A DNA stretch of 64,000 nt from Ridgeia piscesae (Eukaryota; Annelida; Polychaeta; Sabellida; Siboglinidae). This document shows, one piece after another, positions 50,089 to 62,842 of the stretch. A program made the translations under genes and the position numbers. Numbering within the stretch: position 1 is the first letter of the stretch; each line of letters opens with the position of its first letter. The notes beneath the pieces were generated by a model. The model had not been told where the DNA came from and made no database searches. It worked only from the letters and a program-made list of their open reading frames with translations. The DNA lies in the NCBI GenBank assembly GCA_025642075.2, contig JAODUO010000068.1, positions 1 to 64,000 on the forward strand, read 5' to 3'.

Positions 50089-50344
50089 AATCTTTAGACA
50101 GGGCGTTGTGTTGATGTATCTGGTGTCTCCGTTTCTTATGCATTCGTCAACCTTCACGAACTCCGCGACTTGCCAGTTCTCGATAGTCATGCCAACTCTG
50201 TTCAATCTCTCATAGATGCCCTTCTCCATTTTGCAACAAAACAGCGGCACTTGGGCTTTGGCAAAGCCCCCACGGAAGAAGAAGGTTTTGTTCCATTTCC
50301 ATGCGTTCCTTTTGAAGTCGTTGTAACTGGTCACCCCGCAACAC
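50089..50344 (-). CDS. Tetraspanin exon: CCG motif and large extracellular loop
   Basis: Acceptor ttccaccttgcag and donor gtaagt bound 256 nt. Spliced to the exon at 55.2 kb (AA|G), the junction reads AWDLTMAIHKCCGVTSYNDF, the classic tetraspanin W-D-x(n)-CCG-x-x-x-Y-x-D-F pattern. Further cysteines are FCC (about residue 35 of the exon), DEC and TPC, giving six loop cysteines in total, enough for three disulphides. The VPLFCCK block corresponds to the P.SCC segment of the family. The exon ends in phase 0, matching both terminal exons. Confidence 0.95.
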
Positions 50345-50609
50345 CTGCAAGGTGGAATGAGCGAGCATTCACTTATGTCTGGTTTGGCCATGAGCTCACA
50401 AGCACAGGCCGCCATCAAGTGCCATGTCCATGTGTTAGGTTTACTGTAAGCAATGTTTGAAATGTGGCCCATGACATTTAGAAACGTCGACATTAAAGGG
50501 ATTCTTTTGGACACTAAAGTGATTGTTTCGTGTTCCAAATTATAATGAAAGTACATTTTTGAGAATGTAAACCTCGTTGTAATGTACGCATTTATATTAA
50601 CTATATATA

Positions 50610-50610
50610 T

Positions 50611-50697
<87 letters not shown>
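50610..50697. repeat. (AC)n then (AT)n microsatellite
   Basis: A short AC run followed by about 75 bp of AT. Confidence 0.93.
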
Positions 50698-50698
<1 letters not shown>

Positions 50699-51249
50699 TA
50701 TAACCTCCCTATTCATTTCATTATAATTATGTTTTCTTAATCACCAATGAATCTGATACTATTTTTAAGTAGAATCCCTGTCGTGTCCCAGATAGTTCCG
50801 CGAACGCCAAGTTTCTACTTTGCACTCGATCCGCATATGTTATGGCATACTGATCAATAAAGAATAATTCTAATGAAATAATGACGTATAAGTATATGAC
50901 ACAATATGTGAACATAACAAAGAGTTTGAAGTATCCAAAGAATCCCGTTTCATTAGAATCCCTTTAAATTAGAATAATATATGAATTAGGCTTAAAACAA
51001 ATTTAACCATCGCGTCAATGTCTCTGCGTAAACTCGGCCAACATGCAGTCTGACTACATAAGCTTACTTACTCCATGCAGCAATACGAGCGAAAAAGCGA
51101 CGACGATATTAATCGGCAGTTAAGTTTAGGATCTATGATCAGGTCAACCCGGTCCGTGTATACCGTTTTCGTTCATAACATTTATTTTAAAACGAAAACC
51201 GAAAAAGCAAACAATGTCCCTTTTCGTTTTCAAACTTGAGTCAGAAAAA

Positions 51250-51572
51250 GGTAGAGGCTAGTTCTTATATAGCGCAGTATTCAATCATCAGGATTTCTCA
51301 AAGCGTTTTACACTTTACACCCTGGCAGACATGTTCAATCGAACACCATCTCGGCTTCTCTGGGAAGCATTCAGCCAGGCGGTGACTAATTCGCGAAGAC
51401 TACTCGTACACTACTGTCTATATCCAGATACTCATTCATACAGCTGACTGAACTGATCCAATTTAGAGTGAAAAAACTTGCCCAGGGTTTTATATGGCGG
51501 CTCAGGACTCGAATCCGAGTCCTCTTATTCGAGATTCCGATGCTCTACACCTGAGCCACTGCTCTGCTACAA
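51250..51572 (-). mobile_element. tRNA-derived SINE, copy 3
   Basis: The minus-strand head gtggctcaggtgtagagcat and B box ggattcgagtcc lie near 51510-51565. The body includes cttcccagagaagccgagat, and the end reads gcgctatataagaac at about 51262-51275. It is more diverged than copies 1 and 2. Confidence 0.85.
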
Positions 51573-52199
51573 AAACAAACGTAGGAAAATAATCCCAATG
51601 GGATAGGATTGCGGGTAGTCAGTGTTATAATACGTCCATTTTCATTGTATAAAGCCAATTGAAAAGAAAAAAGTTAAATCGCTTGTTTCTTAATTTAATA
51701 TGTACTTTTCAAAAAGGAATTGTAACTAGCGGTCGGTACCGGTATTTAGATTGTGTTCGTTTTCCATTTTCTTACTTCAACATTTATTTATAAATACCGA
51801 TAGTGTAGATTGTAGATGGGAAATGTGATATATGTCCATTAATACGGTCTTCTAGCCGACGAGCTAGTGCCGTTTGGAACTACCTCAGTCGCTCCGCGAC
51901 TTCGCGGAACTAAACAGCATAACAATTGCGTCGCTCTCTGTTTCTGCTCTTATAAAGCTGTTTAACGATCTAACACAAACTATTATTACCAAATCTGAAA
52001 ACCAAACACCCGATGTTCTGCGTAAAAGGTTTTGTACCATGCACAGCCTAAGTGTGGACGCAAATGCTGGCAGGAGTACTGTACAGGGGCTAGTTGTCTG
52101 CTGTTTGCAATCAATACTGCTGAATCACGGTGAACTCGGAGTCGACGTATATTCCCTCAATCCTGTCGAAATAAGACATTTGCAATCTCAGACCACATT
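51573..52199. other. Upstream flank of LINE A
   Basis: A plus-strand frame from 51874 is hydrophilic (115 codons) and runs toward the LINE endonuclease. It could be the 5' region of the element, but no motif confirms it. Confidence 0.4.
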
Positions 52200-55090
52200 C
52201 TCGAATATAATTTGGACATGACATTATGGCACTATTTGAGACCTGGTTAAAGCCATGGACTGATATTTGCGTCAGAAAAAAAGTAACACCAACTGGATAT
52301 ACAACTAAGCACACGCCACGGACCACTAGAGTGTTTCGAACATTCGAACTTATTGAATGTACACTGGAAATCTGTAAGTCATGTCGGCCTTCGCATTGTT
52401 GTTGTGCACCGCCAGCCTCCATCATCCAAAAACGGTCTAACTACTATATATCGGCCTTGTTTAGGAATGAGGGTCACTTCATCGACAAGCATACACAACA
52501 GCATGGCCTATTCATTGTCATTGGAGATCAAAACGTCCATCTTGATGATGAGATGATCAAGACGCAAGACGACTCACAATTTCTCTCCAGTCGACGGGTA
52601 TGATGATGCACGTGCATGGATCTACCCACAGGAAGGGACATACATTGGACGTGCTTCTGACTCGCTGCACGGACGAACACTTCATTCGCAATGTTGCGAT
52701 CACGGACAAAGGATTCTTGGGCCACTCTGTCGTTAGCGTCACCACCAGTACTGCTCAAAATCAGACGAAGACAAAGTATCGAAAATTGCGCGCAATAAAT
52801 GTGGATATCTTTCGACAAGACATGACTCAATTTCGACCTGAATATCTCGAATTACTAACTATTGATAAATTGGTCAGCCAGTACAATGCTACCATAATTA
52901 TTGATAATCACGTTCCTTTGCTCGAAAAGTACATCAGACTGGTATAATGACGATGTGCGCGATGCTAAACAAGAGAGTAGGTAGCGAGAACGCACATGGC
53001 TCAAATTCAAACTGGAAATTCATCTGCAGATATATCGTGAATAATGCAAACATGCTATGCTACATGCTAAGACTAAGTTCTGTTCCGAAAATAATCCGTG
53101 ATATTAGTGATGACCCAAAACAGTTGTTTGCTGCTGCGAACATCCTTCTTCACAGACACAATGACACAAAACTTTCGACACATTATTTAAAATCCGATTT
53201 GGTGGAGAGGTTCGCAACGTTCTTTGCCAAAAAGGCAAGCCATATCCGCACCGAATTATCGAGCACTACTGCGTCACAACCATAAGAGGCGGTAGACAAC
53301 AACCAGTGCATATGCGAACTGTCATTGTTCTCCCCGCCAACAACAGAATGTATCAAGAAAGCCATAATGAATACACCACCAAAATCGAGCGGCCTAGACC
53401 CGCACCGACTTGGCTAGTGAGAGAAACAATTGATGAATTGCTTCCGATTATGTCTCGCATCATTGTGCAATCACCAAAGTCGTCAGTTGTTCCTGACCAA
53501 TACAAAATCAATTACATTATGCCATTGATTAAGAGGACGAGACTAAATCTAAATATGTTGCAAAAATATCGACCGGTCTCAAATCTGACATCTGTGTCGA
53601 AACCGCTCGACAACATCATTTCACTGATACGGCATTACTGAAATAGCGACATACTGTGTGCAGTCGACCGAGGCCTCGTTGTTGTGCTAGTCATGCTCGA
53701 CTTGACCGCAGCACTTGACACTGTTGACCACACCATTCTGCTGAGTAGATTGGCCCGTAGATTTGATGTGACAGGCGCTGCGCTCGAGTGGCTCGTGTCG
53801 TACTTTCCTGGACGGCAACAACTTGTGCGTATTAGTGGCGAAACTTCTACACCAATGTCTGTGCCCGTTTTGGGCCATTGTCATTTACGGCATACATCTT
53901 ATCGCTCGGCGATATCATCAAGAAATTCACAGAGAACTGTCATTTTACGCAGACAACACGCAACTTTACGTTTCGTCTTGTCCTGGTGGAGGTGACCTGG
54001 TGGCTTCAATGGGCAATCTGAGCCGTTGCCTTGTGGACAGAGGGTATGGTTGCGGGCCAACTAACTGAAGCTGAACCACCTGATGATGGATGATGTAGTG
54101 TTCAGCACCAAACATAAGATGCCACTGATGAAGACCATCCGTATAACCATTGGCGATGCAACTTTGAGTACATCCTCTAGTGTTCGTAACCTTGGCGTTA
54201 TATTCGACCCGTCTCTCGACATGGCGAACCATATCAGTGCCATCTGCCGAACAGCGTATAAATATGCACCTGCACAACATCAGGCGTTACCTCACCATAG
54301 ATGCGACAAAATCATTAGTCCACGCCTTTGTCGTGTCCGGGCTGTATTGCGGGAATGCGCTGCTTGCTGGACTGCCTCAAGAGCATCTGAATAAACTGCA
54401 ACACATTCAAAACATGGCAGCAAGCATTATCACCTTCACACTTCCTCGTGATCACATATCGCCAATGCTGAAGGAACCACACTGGCTGCCTGTGAAATGT
54501 TGAATTGAATTCAATAACCTTGTGCATGTGTATCGATGTCTGAACAGCTCTGCACCATTGCACCTGGAGAACACGCCGAAGAGACAATAATGCTATGCAT
54601 GGCATGCACGTTCGTCCATACAATCTCTGCAGGAGGGGTTGGAAATAAGCCTGTTAGTTTTGGTGATCGTTCCTTAAAATTGGTCGGATATCGACTATGA
54701 AATTCGCTGCCGATTCGTATAGAGAGTAGTGGAAGCCTATCAATTTTCGAACAGACTCTAAAGACGTATATGTTCAAAGCAGAATACTGCTGACATTTTT
54801 TAGCCTTTACTGCTTAATTCGTACTTCATTTACCAGCCCATTATTGCAAATACGTAAATATTGTTTAAATATAGTTATTTTCACTTATTTTAATGAAGCA
54901 ATTTAAATGATTTGACCATTTTGTTTTTAACTATTATATCAGATTTTTGTTGTATATTTATTGAGCTTATATATCTGCTACGTTGAATGTTTAGGTTATT
55001 AATTTCGTACAGCGCTTTGAGCTTTTTATTGGAAATTGCGCTTTATAAAATGAATATTATTGTTATATTAGTAGTATTATTATTTGGCAC
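52200..55090 (+). mobile_element. CR1/L2-like LINE, nearly complete but dead (LINE A)
   Basis: An endonuclease-like region begins ALFETWLKPWTDICV. It continues in shifted frames with VVVHRQPPSSKNG, VIGDQNVHLDD (expected GDFN) and HVHGSTHRKGHTLDVLLTR. The reverse transcriptase follows: PAPTWLVRETIDELLPIMSR, MLQKYRPVSNLTSVSKPLDN, LVMLDLTAALDTVDHTILLS, then FYADNTQLYVS. The catalytic YADD is changed to YADN, and there are stops and frameshifts. The C-terminal part is readable (SSVRNLGVIFDPSLDMANHI, KLQHIQNMAASIITFT, PMLKEPHWLPVK). The 3' end reads cagcgctttgagc ... aattgcgctttataaa and finishes in an att-rich tail. It is inserted in the tetraspanin intron, opposite to the gene. Confidence 0.93.
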
Positions 55091-55230
55091 TATTGTGTTA
55101 TATGTTATATGTCCAGTGCAAAAAAGAGGTGTGTCTTACTTCGACTAAATGTGGCTAGCATGTGTGGAAAATTCCCACCAAGTTCCATTTCGCGAACGCC
55201 AATTAACTGACTAAGCGCGTTGCCGCTTAC

Positions 55231-55541
55231 TTGTGAATAGCCATTGTCAGGTCCCAAGCTATCGAAAACTCGTCGGCAAAATGGTCAATGATGGTCTGCG
55301 ATTCGCCCATGAACGCACCGTTGTATGTACCAATTAGCGACATTTCGAGCATTAGCTTCGTATTCTTGTCGATGCGGCGGATGTAGGCGACGCCGAGGCC
55401 TATACCGACCGACTGAGAGATGATCATAATGGTGACCCCGGCAACATACCCCTCGATCAGGTGCTTGCCTTGCCTGGCAGCGACGGTGAAACTGGCGACT
55501 CCGGTGGCGCATGTTATGATGCCCAATCCTGCCATTGACGC
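55231..55541 (-). CDS. Tetraspanin exon: TM2, TM3 and start of the extracellular loop
   Basis: Acceptor cggtccgcag and donor gtaagc bound 311 nt, phase 0 in and phase 2 out. The peptide begins ASMAGLGIITCATGVASFTV (TM2), then a short cytoplasmic turn (AARQGKHLIE), then TM3 (GYVAGVTIMIISQSVGIGLG). The loop start includes LIGTYNG and ends HFADEFSIAWDLTMAIH, just before the CCG motif of the next exon. This is the standard order of a tetraspanin. The usual cytoplasmic charge or cysteine pattern after TM2 is weakly kept, so the protein is a diverged member. The upstream exon with TM1 is not identified; it may lie to the right of 61 kb or be too diverged to see. Confidence 0.92.
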
Positions 55542-55954
55542 CTGCGGACCGAGACAAACATCGTTAGTCGTGAACGACAACACTGTCTACATAATATTAT
55601 TACCAGACTTACCCAAACGTCCTACAGGAGCAAATATCCCAGCCGGTAAGGGGTTAGAGGGTTAGAACAGATGTTCTTTATCTGCCCTGGTCGCTACGCA
55701 AGGTCTTGCCGCAAGAGTTGCATGGCGACACATGCCTTCAAAATGTGCGTTAAATGACAAATTACAAATGATACAGAATAGACAAATACAAGACACAGCA
55801 GAAATTATAATGTGGATGAAACTTGCTTTATGAACACGGATGTAGTCAGTGCTGCACAGTAGCTCATCGAAGTAGATACAGGGACCTCGTTCTTCTTATG
55901 TTTATGTCGTCTTATCCTTCTAACTTCCTTATCCGAGAACAAATATTTCTATAA
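55542..55954. other. Tetraspanin intron, nothing recognised
   Basis: About 410 bp without a recognisable element. Confidence 0.5.
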
Positions 55955-56165
55955 ACATTTTAATACCCATTCAATATTTTAAGCACTATTGTTTTGTACA
56001 GCGGTATTATTAGTTTTGATTCTTTGTAAAATATAGTTCGCCTAATTAATCCAATAATTTGATTTCCCTTCGATACTGCCATTTCGAACTGCTCTGATAC
56101 CTTCATTTCAGCACTGATAGTTGACCCTAAGTCCTTTTCCTTTACGGTACTACTTAGTACCACCC
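55955..56165 (-). mobile_element. LINE E fragment: reverse transcriptase C-terminus
   Basis: The minus strand reads STVKEKDLGSTISAEMKVSE, then KGNQIIGLIRRTIFYKESK and LIIPLYKTIV. These are the thumb motifs of Jockey-like or CR1-like LINEs. It is probably the downstream part of the same copy as 57030-57510. Confidence 0.8.
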
Positions 56166-57029
56166 ATTGTATCTTGTACTACTTCGTTATGTCAGTGTCA
56201 CTGACATTTCCCAAAATTAAACAACATTAGCCACTTCTCAGATCATTCGATCAAGTTATTACAAGAACATGAACAAGATGTTTATTTTAATCCCAACAAA
56301 TACAGGAATCAATAATCATAACGTGTGCATAAACAAACGTCATCATAAGAATTTGCCACACATTTGCCTGTGTCTTTCGGAAGAGACACTAAAAGCCGGT
56401 GGTCCCTTTTATTTGATGTCTATGCCAGGGGAAGTAAAAGAATGGTCTGCGATTTGGAAATGGAAATTGTAAATGTGTAACCTGTAGTGGACTTACAAAT
56501 TCTCGTTGGACAGTATCTGAGAGAAGAAGAGAAGAAGAATAGAAGAATTGAAAAGGACTGTGAAATGGGGTCAGTGACTCATGTTAAGACTGAAAAGTCG
56601 CTATCAGTAAAGGTCACTCCTACTAATTACGCATTTAATTAAATGAAACTATCTCTGACGCATGCTTGTCTGTAATACAAGTAGAAATAATTATTAAATG
56701 ACAATCCATGAATGCATATAACATTTCTTTGCATGTATCCATATGGGTATATTAAAATTCTAATGACTTTGAAGACTTAACTGACCTATGTAACTATTAA
56801 ATTTTGTACATGCGTTTTGATAATTTTGTAAGGGATAATTGTTTTAAGCAATACGTAAACCCACGAAAAGTGTGAGTTACAAATTTTATAGAATTAATTG
56901 TGGGGTATCGTTTATAATGTGAGGCAAATTGTATTTAAGGCATTCTGTTTTGCAATTTCGTGTCTTGGTGTGTGTATGTTTGTAGCTTTGCTTTATGACC
57001 GTGAATATTATACTTGGAGATGACATTCC
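56166..57029. other. Sequence separating two halves of a LINE
   Basis: About 865 bp in which no LINE motif was recognised. In an intact copy the palm domain with the catalytic Asp boxes would be here. It may be a replacement, an insertion or very decayed sequence. Confidence 0.45.
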
Positions 57030-57510
57030 AATTTAATAAATAAACTGGCAAATTACGATGCCTATATTTATAGAAAAATTTTCAGTTCTTCCAATTGTAA
57101 TTGGTCTATTTAAATCTAAGCTGATTACATATAATGGTGATCCTTTGTCCACCCGCCTAGTGACATCTTCCCAAAAAAACATGTTTGTTAAACGTAACCT
57201 CGATTTTAGAAACCCACGTTGGGATGGGTTTAACAAGAAAATCGACAGTGATCTGTAATTAGTGCTTCTTACAGTTTGTAAATTACGGATGTTAAATCTC
57301 AGTTGTCTATAGTTCTGTCTTGCTTCTCGAACCTGTTTCTGAAATAACTGGATGATGTTCGCTTCTTTCCATTCTAAAGGAACCATTCCCTTCTCTAATA
57401 ACAAATTGAACACTGTTGTAAGCAGTACGCTATTTTTTCTACAATTTCCAATAGTTGTTTGGGTGGAATCCCGTCCACTGCGGGTGATTTATTATCATTC
57501 CTATCCCGTC
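57030..57510 (-). mobile_element. LINE E fragment: reverse transcriptase N-terminal part
   Basis: The minus strand reads LFN-type motifs: NLLLEKGMVPLEWKEANIIQ, then NPSQRGFLKSRLRLTNMFFW and EDVTRRVDKGSPLYVISLDL. This is the fingers region up to motif A, where the usual DLQKAFD has become DLNRPI. Frameshifts and stops lie upstream. A dead copy. Confidence 0.85.
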
Positions 57511-57679
57511 TTTCATGAAATCATCCATGCATATGGGCTAGCTAAAAGGTGAGGCCGGTTGGAAAACAACTGTGTTATAATATCTGAGAAACACCTCTCA
57601 AAGCACCTAAAGTGTTTGTAAAATCACAATATAACGAAAGGTTTAAGAACACACTATCTCAAAATATACGGAAATAGTC

Positions 57680-58440
57680 TTGGCTGTTGGACCATGTGTC
57701 AGGCTTGCTGCTAAGAAAGCTGCATTCAAGGTTGAGAGCAGTGAAGATGTTGAGCGAAAGTTCCGTTGCGAAATTGGCCAGTTTCACTTCTTTGAAGGAG
57801 ACTATCTATTTCGACTCCATCCACCGCAGATCATTCTTCTTTGCAGATCTTCCAAAGGCGGCTACAATTGCCGTCTTCTCGTCTGCAAAGACACCGTCAG
57901 AAAACAGCGCCAGTGATATTAGGTCTTCACTGAGATACCAGAGATGGCCTTTCATCTTCCTTGCAGCTTCTGTGCAATCACATTATCCACATCATTGAAG
58001 TTCTCCAGGTTACGAAGAAGGCAGAGGTCATTGATAGGTGCAGATCTGCTGCTGGCTGCTTCTACCTATGCTTTGGTATAGATTGTGATCGTCAACAAGC
58101 AGATACGCTTTAGAGCCTGTAGTTCATAGCCGGTAAGCTTGAACTGCTCACATTAAAGCGAATATCTTCAAGCAATAGATCACCTTTTGCCATCCTGAGA
58201 GCACGGCGCTGGACGCCTGGTGGACTGAACTGGTGTATGGAGTCATGTGCACCACCCAACTAGACGATGGCCAGCTGAATGAACTCCATGTAGTATTGCT
58301 GTGGCTGCTTATTTCGAACATCTTCTGTTAAGAACTGGCTTGCTGTAACGTTATGCCTCTCCAGCAATTGCCTCTCACTTGTAGTCAAGACACACCCAGA
58401 TGACCTAGTTGTTTCACTGTCCAGAGAACTGTACTTCATT
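57680..58440 (-). pseudogene. Decayed ORF, probably mobile-element associated
   Basis: The minus strand begins KYSSLDSETTRSSGCVLTTS, continues QQYYMEFIQLAIV and LGGAHDSIHQFSPPGVQRRA with a stop between them, then LLLEDIRFNV. About six further stops interrupt the rest. The F..PG..++AR.MAK pattern recalls an ORF repeated in many invertebrate genomes, probably transposon-carried, but I cannot name the family. Confidence 0.4.
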
Positions 58441-58559
58441 TGATATATTAATGGCCAGTTTTCCTTGAACCGAAAGAAAAGATCGAAAACTGTAGCTAAA
58501 TGATATGGTGTCGCCGTGTCGACACGCGAGAAAGAGAATATGTTTTTGAAACGCCTCTC

Positions 58560-61400
58560 GATATCATTTGTTTGCGAATCTCTACATAGAAATTGCCAAT
58601 CTCCTAATACTAATCATGAACGACTGATGAATATTTCGAAAGTATTTTTATTGAACTACAGATCAGTAAACATAAAAAATCAATGTCGGCTGTATATATA
58701 GAGCACTGAATACTAGCATTAGCAAATTAAATCAAAATTTATCATATATACTAGGAAATCTCACCAGTAAAGTGGTTTACATGTGGTGATTTTAACATAG
58801 ATCTATTACACTGTGAAGAACAAACTGAGTCGAAACGTTTCCTTGATCAAATATTCAGTTCTGGGTTGTATCCCCTGATCACCAGGCCAACAAGAATAAC
58901 AGGCACGACTGCAACTATAATAGATAACATGTTCTGTTCTGTGCTATGCAGAAACAAAATGTGCGGCGTTGTTTTAAGCGATGCTACGGATCATATGCCA
59001 ATTTTCGTTCTGTGTGATAATAGTACTTACGTGGCTAACAATAATGATCCAAAAGTGAAGTATAACAGAACATTAGACGATGAAGCCTTAAGCAAATTTG
59101 AACAAGACTTAAGCCATAAAACCTGGGAAACTATACTGAACGAATGGAACCCCAATTTTGTATACTTGCAATTTATGCAAATACTAAGTAACATCTACAA
59201 TGCTGCTTGTCCTGTCAAAATAACAATGTATACATAAAACACTAAACGGAAAGAAAAATCTTGGTTATCAAGAGGCCTAAAAATGCTTGCATTAATACAA
59301 TAACTTGTACTTAGCATTTCTAAAAAGAAGGTCATTATTAACAGAAAGTCGCTACAAAAACAAGTTGTTTTAAAGATTTTTTATAGACAGAAACTCGAAG
59401 AAAACGTTGACAATTCTTAACAGAAGAAAGTCTTGGCAGAAGAAAGTCGGAAGCAAAATATTCAAATGAATTCATTGTTGATATCGATCGACTAACATTG
59501 GACAATGAAGAAATTCCTAATCATTTCAATAACTTCTTTGTACAATCTTATCTAACAGTATAGAGCCCTGCCAGGGAACACAACCGACTGCATTCTATAA
59601 ACAGATACCAGAGTAAATGTATATATATCCAGTTAATGAGAGAAAGAAGTAACCGAAATTGTGCCAGGGTGCAAAAGTAAAACTTAGTACGGACACGACG
59701 AAATCAGCATGAAAACTGTTAAACATGTAATAAAGCAAATTGTAAGACCTTTAACCTATATTTTAACAGATCATTATCACCGGAATATTTCCAAATTACA
59801 TGAAAACAGCAAAACTTATTCCTGTTTTTAAATCAAGAGATCGTCTCCAATTTTCTAACTATAGACCTATATCACTGTTACCCGAATTCTCCAAAATATT
59901 TGAAAGAATATTTAACAAAAGGTTAATGTCATTCATTGAAAATCATCACATATTGACTGATGGGCAATATGGCTTCAGAAGTAATCACTCAACTTCACTA
60001 GCGTTAACTGAATTTGTCGAAAAGGTAACATCAGCAATAGATAAACAAGAAAGCACTATCGAGGTTTTTGTTGATCCGAAGAAAGCATTTGGCACCGTTG
60101 ATCATAAAATATTGCTAAGTAAGTTACAATGTTATGGAATAAGGGGTTTGGCAATGGATTGGATTACAAGTTATTTAGCCAATCGTCGTCAGTATGTGTC
60201 CTATAACAACAGTAATTCAGAGCTAAAGAATATAAAATGTGGAGTCCCACAAGGATCAATCTTGGGCCCAGTACTATTGATTTTATACATAAATGACATG
60301 TATGAAGTGTCAAAATTGCTTAATATTATCTTGTTTGCAGATGACACTAGTATTTTTACTCAACTAGGAATATTGTGGATATAGCATGTACAGTTAATAA
60401 CGAACTTGAAAAACTAGATGTATGGTTCAGAGTTAATAAATTATCGCTTAATGTGAACAAAACCAATTTTATCATGTTTGCAAAAAACAACATAGACCAA
60501 CAGTAAACATCACTTTGATTGAAACGAACATTGAGCAGGTGTCACATACAAAATTCCTTGGTGTAATCATTGATGAAAACGTAACGTGGAGAGAGCAGAT
60601 AAAAACGGTTGAAACGAAGGTATCAAAAATTATAGCCGTTTGTATAAAATAAAGGATGTTCTTGACATTCAAGCATTATGCACGTTATACCAATCACTTG
60701 TTGAACCATATATGTCTTATTGCTGTGAAATATGGGGAAATACGTTTAGACTCAGAAAACTCTCTCTGTTACAGAAAAAAACTATACGTATAATCTATAG
60801 CTTTGATTACCATGGTCATACATCTGTATTTGTCACTACTCAAAACTTCTTAAACTTCACGATTTAATTACACATAGGACTATGGTTATACTTTATAAAG
60901 CAAACAACCACTGTTTAGAAGGTCGTGTACAAGCGTTTTTTTAACCAACTGCAGCCGTACACAAACATGATACCAGACAATCTAAACTATTTTATGTTAA
61001 AAAGCGAACATCACCCATAGACTACTGTCAATTACTGTCAGAGGTATACACATATGGAACGGTCTAGCAAGTGACATAACACAGTTGCCAAGTTTGCAAC
61101 AATTTAAGAAAAGATTAAAGTCGATGTTACTTTCTTCGTATTTATGAACACTTAACACAATGAAAAAATACCATTACTGTTGCTTTGTATTCAAACTTGT
61201 AACTCTTACTACAACTATGCATTTTAGTTGAAAAGGACATAGCGCCTTACAAGTCATATGACTTCTGCTATGTCCCTTTAACAGCAGCAGCGATTCACCA
61301 ATCATGGAATTGTGTTATATTGTATTGTACTGTCTTTACCATTATATATTGTATTATTTTCCCATAATATGTTATGTATTCCAGTGTTGTTGTTGTTGTT
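58560..61400 (+). mobile_element. CR1/Jockey-like LINE with endonuclease and reverse transcriptase (LINE B)
   Basis: The endonuclease includes YRALNTSISKLNQNLSYIL, the catalytic GDFNIDLLH (58784 onward), TRPTRITGTTATIIDNMF and SDATDHMPIF, with D and H retained. The linker at 59240-59790 is broken by stops. The reverse transcriptase is open from 59800: FSNYRPISLLPEFSKIFERI, DGQYGFRSNHSTSLALTEF, motif A VFVDPKKAFGTVDHKILLS, KCGVPQGSILGPVLLILYIN and FADDTSIF. The usual second Asp of the motif A block (KAFD) is Gly, while the catalytic VD and ADD residues remain. A frameshift follows FADDTSIF. The C-terminus (SLVEPYMSYCCEIWG) and FKKRLKSMLLSSYL end near 61146. The 3' end carries gttgttgttgtt at about 61386. 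Inactive, but less decayed than LINE A. Confidence 0.93.
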
Positions 61401-62842
61401 AAATAAACTTCCATTCATTCGTGTAGTTCCTTATAGAGTGAGTGGTTTTTTTTCCTATAAATATAATGATTATATAATGGGATCAGCAATATTGTGGTGA
61501 TCACTATTCTATTGCATATGGTTACATGAAATAGCTATATTAATTAACAATATTACAAAGAGTTTTATATTCTCAAATAATTGTTTTAAATAATTGTTTA
61601 TACAATTAAAAGAATCCCTTTTGTGTCCCAACGAATCCCTTTAAAGAGATTCTTTAACAAATGTAAACTATGATGTACGTAATTTTAACTAATCATATTA
61701 ACATAAGTATTTCATATAATTATATTCCTACATTTCATTACAAAAGTGTTTTATTAATCACTTATAATCCAGACAACATATTAATCAAATTACTCCATAT
61801 ACGTTTCTAGTTTGTGCTCTGCATAACTTATCAGTAAGCTATGAATAATTGGTATACAATCCATTTAAACCAATACAAACTATGCATTCTACACAAACTT
61901 TATGAACATAAAATACATCATTATTTTCAAAACAAAATATCTGAGTAATATAAATTAATATTAATTAAACATATAGTGTTGTAACACTGTCATGTGTGTT
62001 CATATGCCAATATTTATTCCTCACACAATGTAAAATTATGAGCTAATTATGCTTTTTTTACATTTTGTGTTGCAGTTAATGAAGTTACAGAAAGCAAGAC
62101 ATATATGCAGGAAATGCTATGTGCAGACTGAAACCAATGGCGGACAATTTGGATTACGCTACATAGGGACACATTTCCTTGTTTCAGTGGCAGCTCATCT
62201 TACAAATAAAGTTATATAATACCATTTAACATCAGCATAGCACAGCATTTGCAGCCTATTGAACATTATTTTCAATTTAGCATGATTTTCTACACGCACA
62301 CCCATTTAGTTGTTTTTGCCTCGTGACTTTTAAAAGACTATTAAAAACCCACCTATTCCAGGCTGTGATGGAGTGTAGATAGATACCTGTCAGTTTATTT
62401 TATGTTTATTAATTATTTATTTCATTTAACTATTTATTATCTTGTACATGTTTCACACTAATTTGACAAAATGTCTTACTCATTATTTTATTATCAATAT
62501 ACTATTGTTTAAAAAATCATCTTTAGTTAACTTATTTATTTTATCATTTATTACTTACTATTACTTTGTATACAGATTTTATGTATTGAAATGTCAGATA
62601 TAAAATAAGCTAACCTTTTGAGATTCCATTATATTGGTTTGAATTTTTTAATCACTGGATGATTACAGTGAAGAGTTTCTTAAAATGTCGTTCAATGCAA
62701 TAAAATATTACGTTTTTTTATAAATCACTGTCACTGATTGTGGCGCACTACAGTCACGTGAGTTACGCTGTCTATCAAAATGTGCCTCACAACTTGTTTG
62801 CCTCGTGTTAATTTGCGACAAATAACTTTGCTGAGAGGTTAT
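61401..62842. other. AT-rich stretch, nothing recognised
   Basis: About 1.4 kb without exon, RNA gene or mobile element that I can name. Confidence 0.5.
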
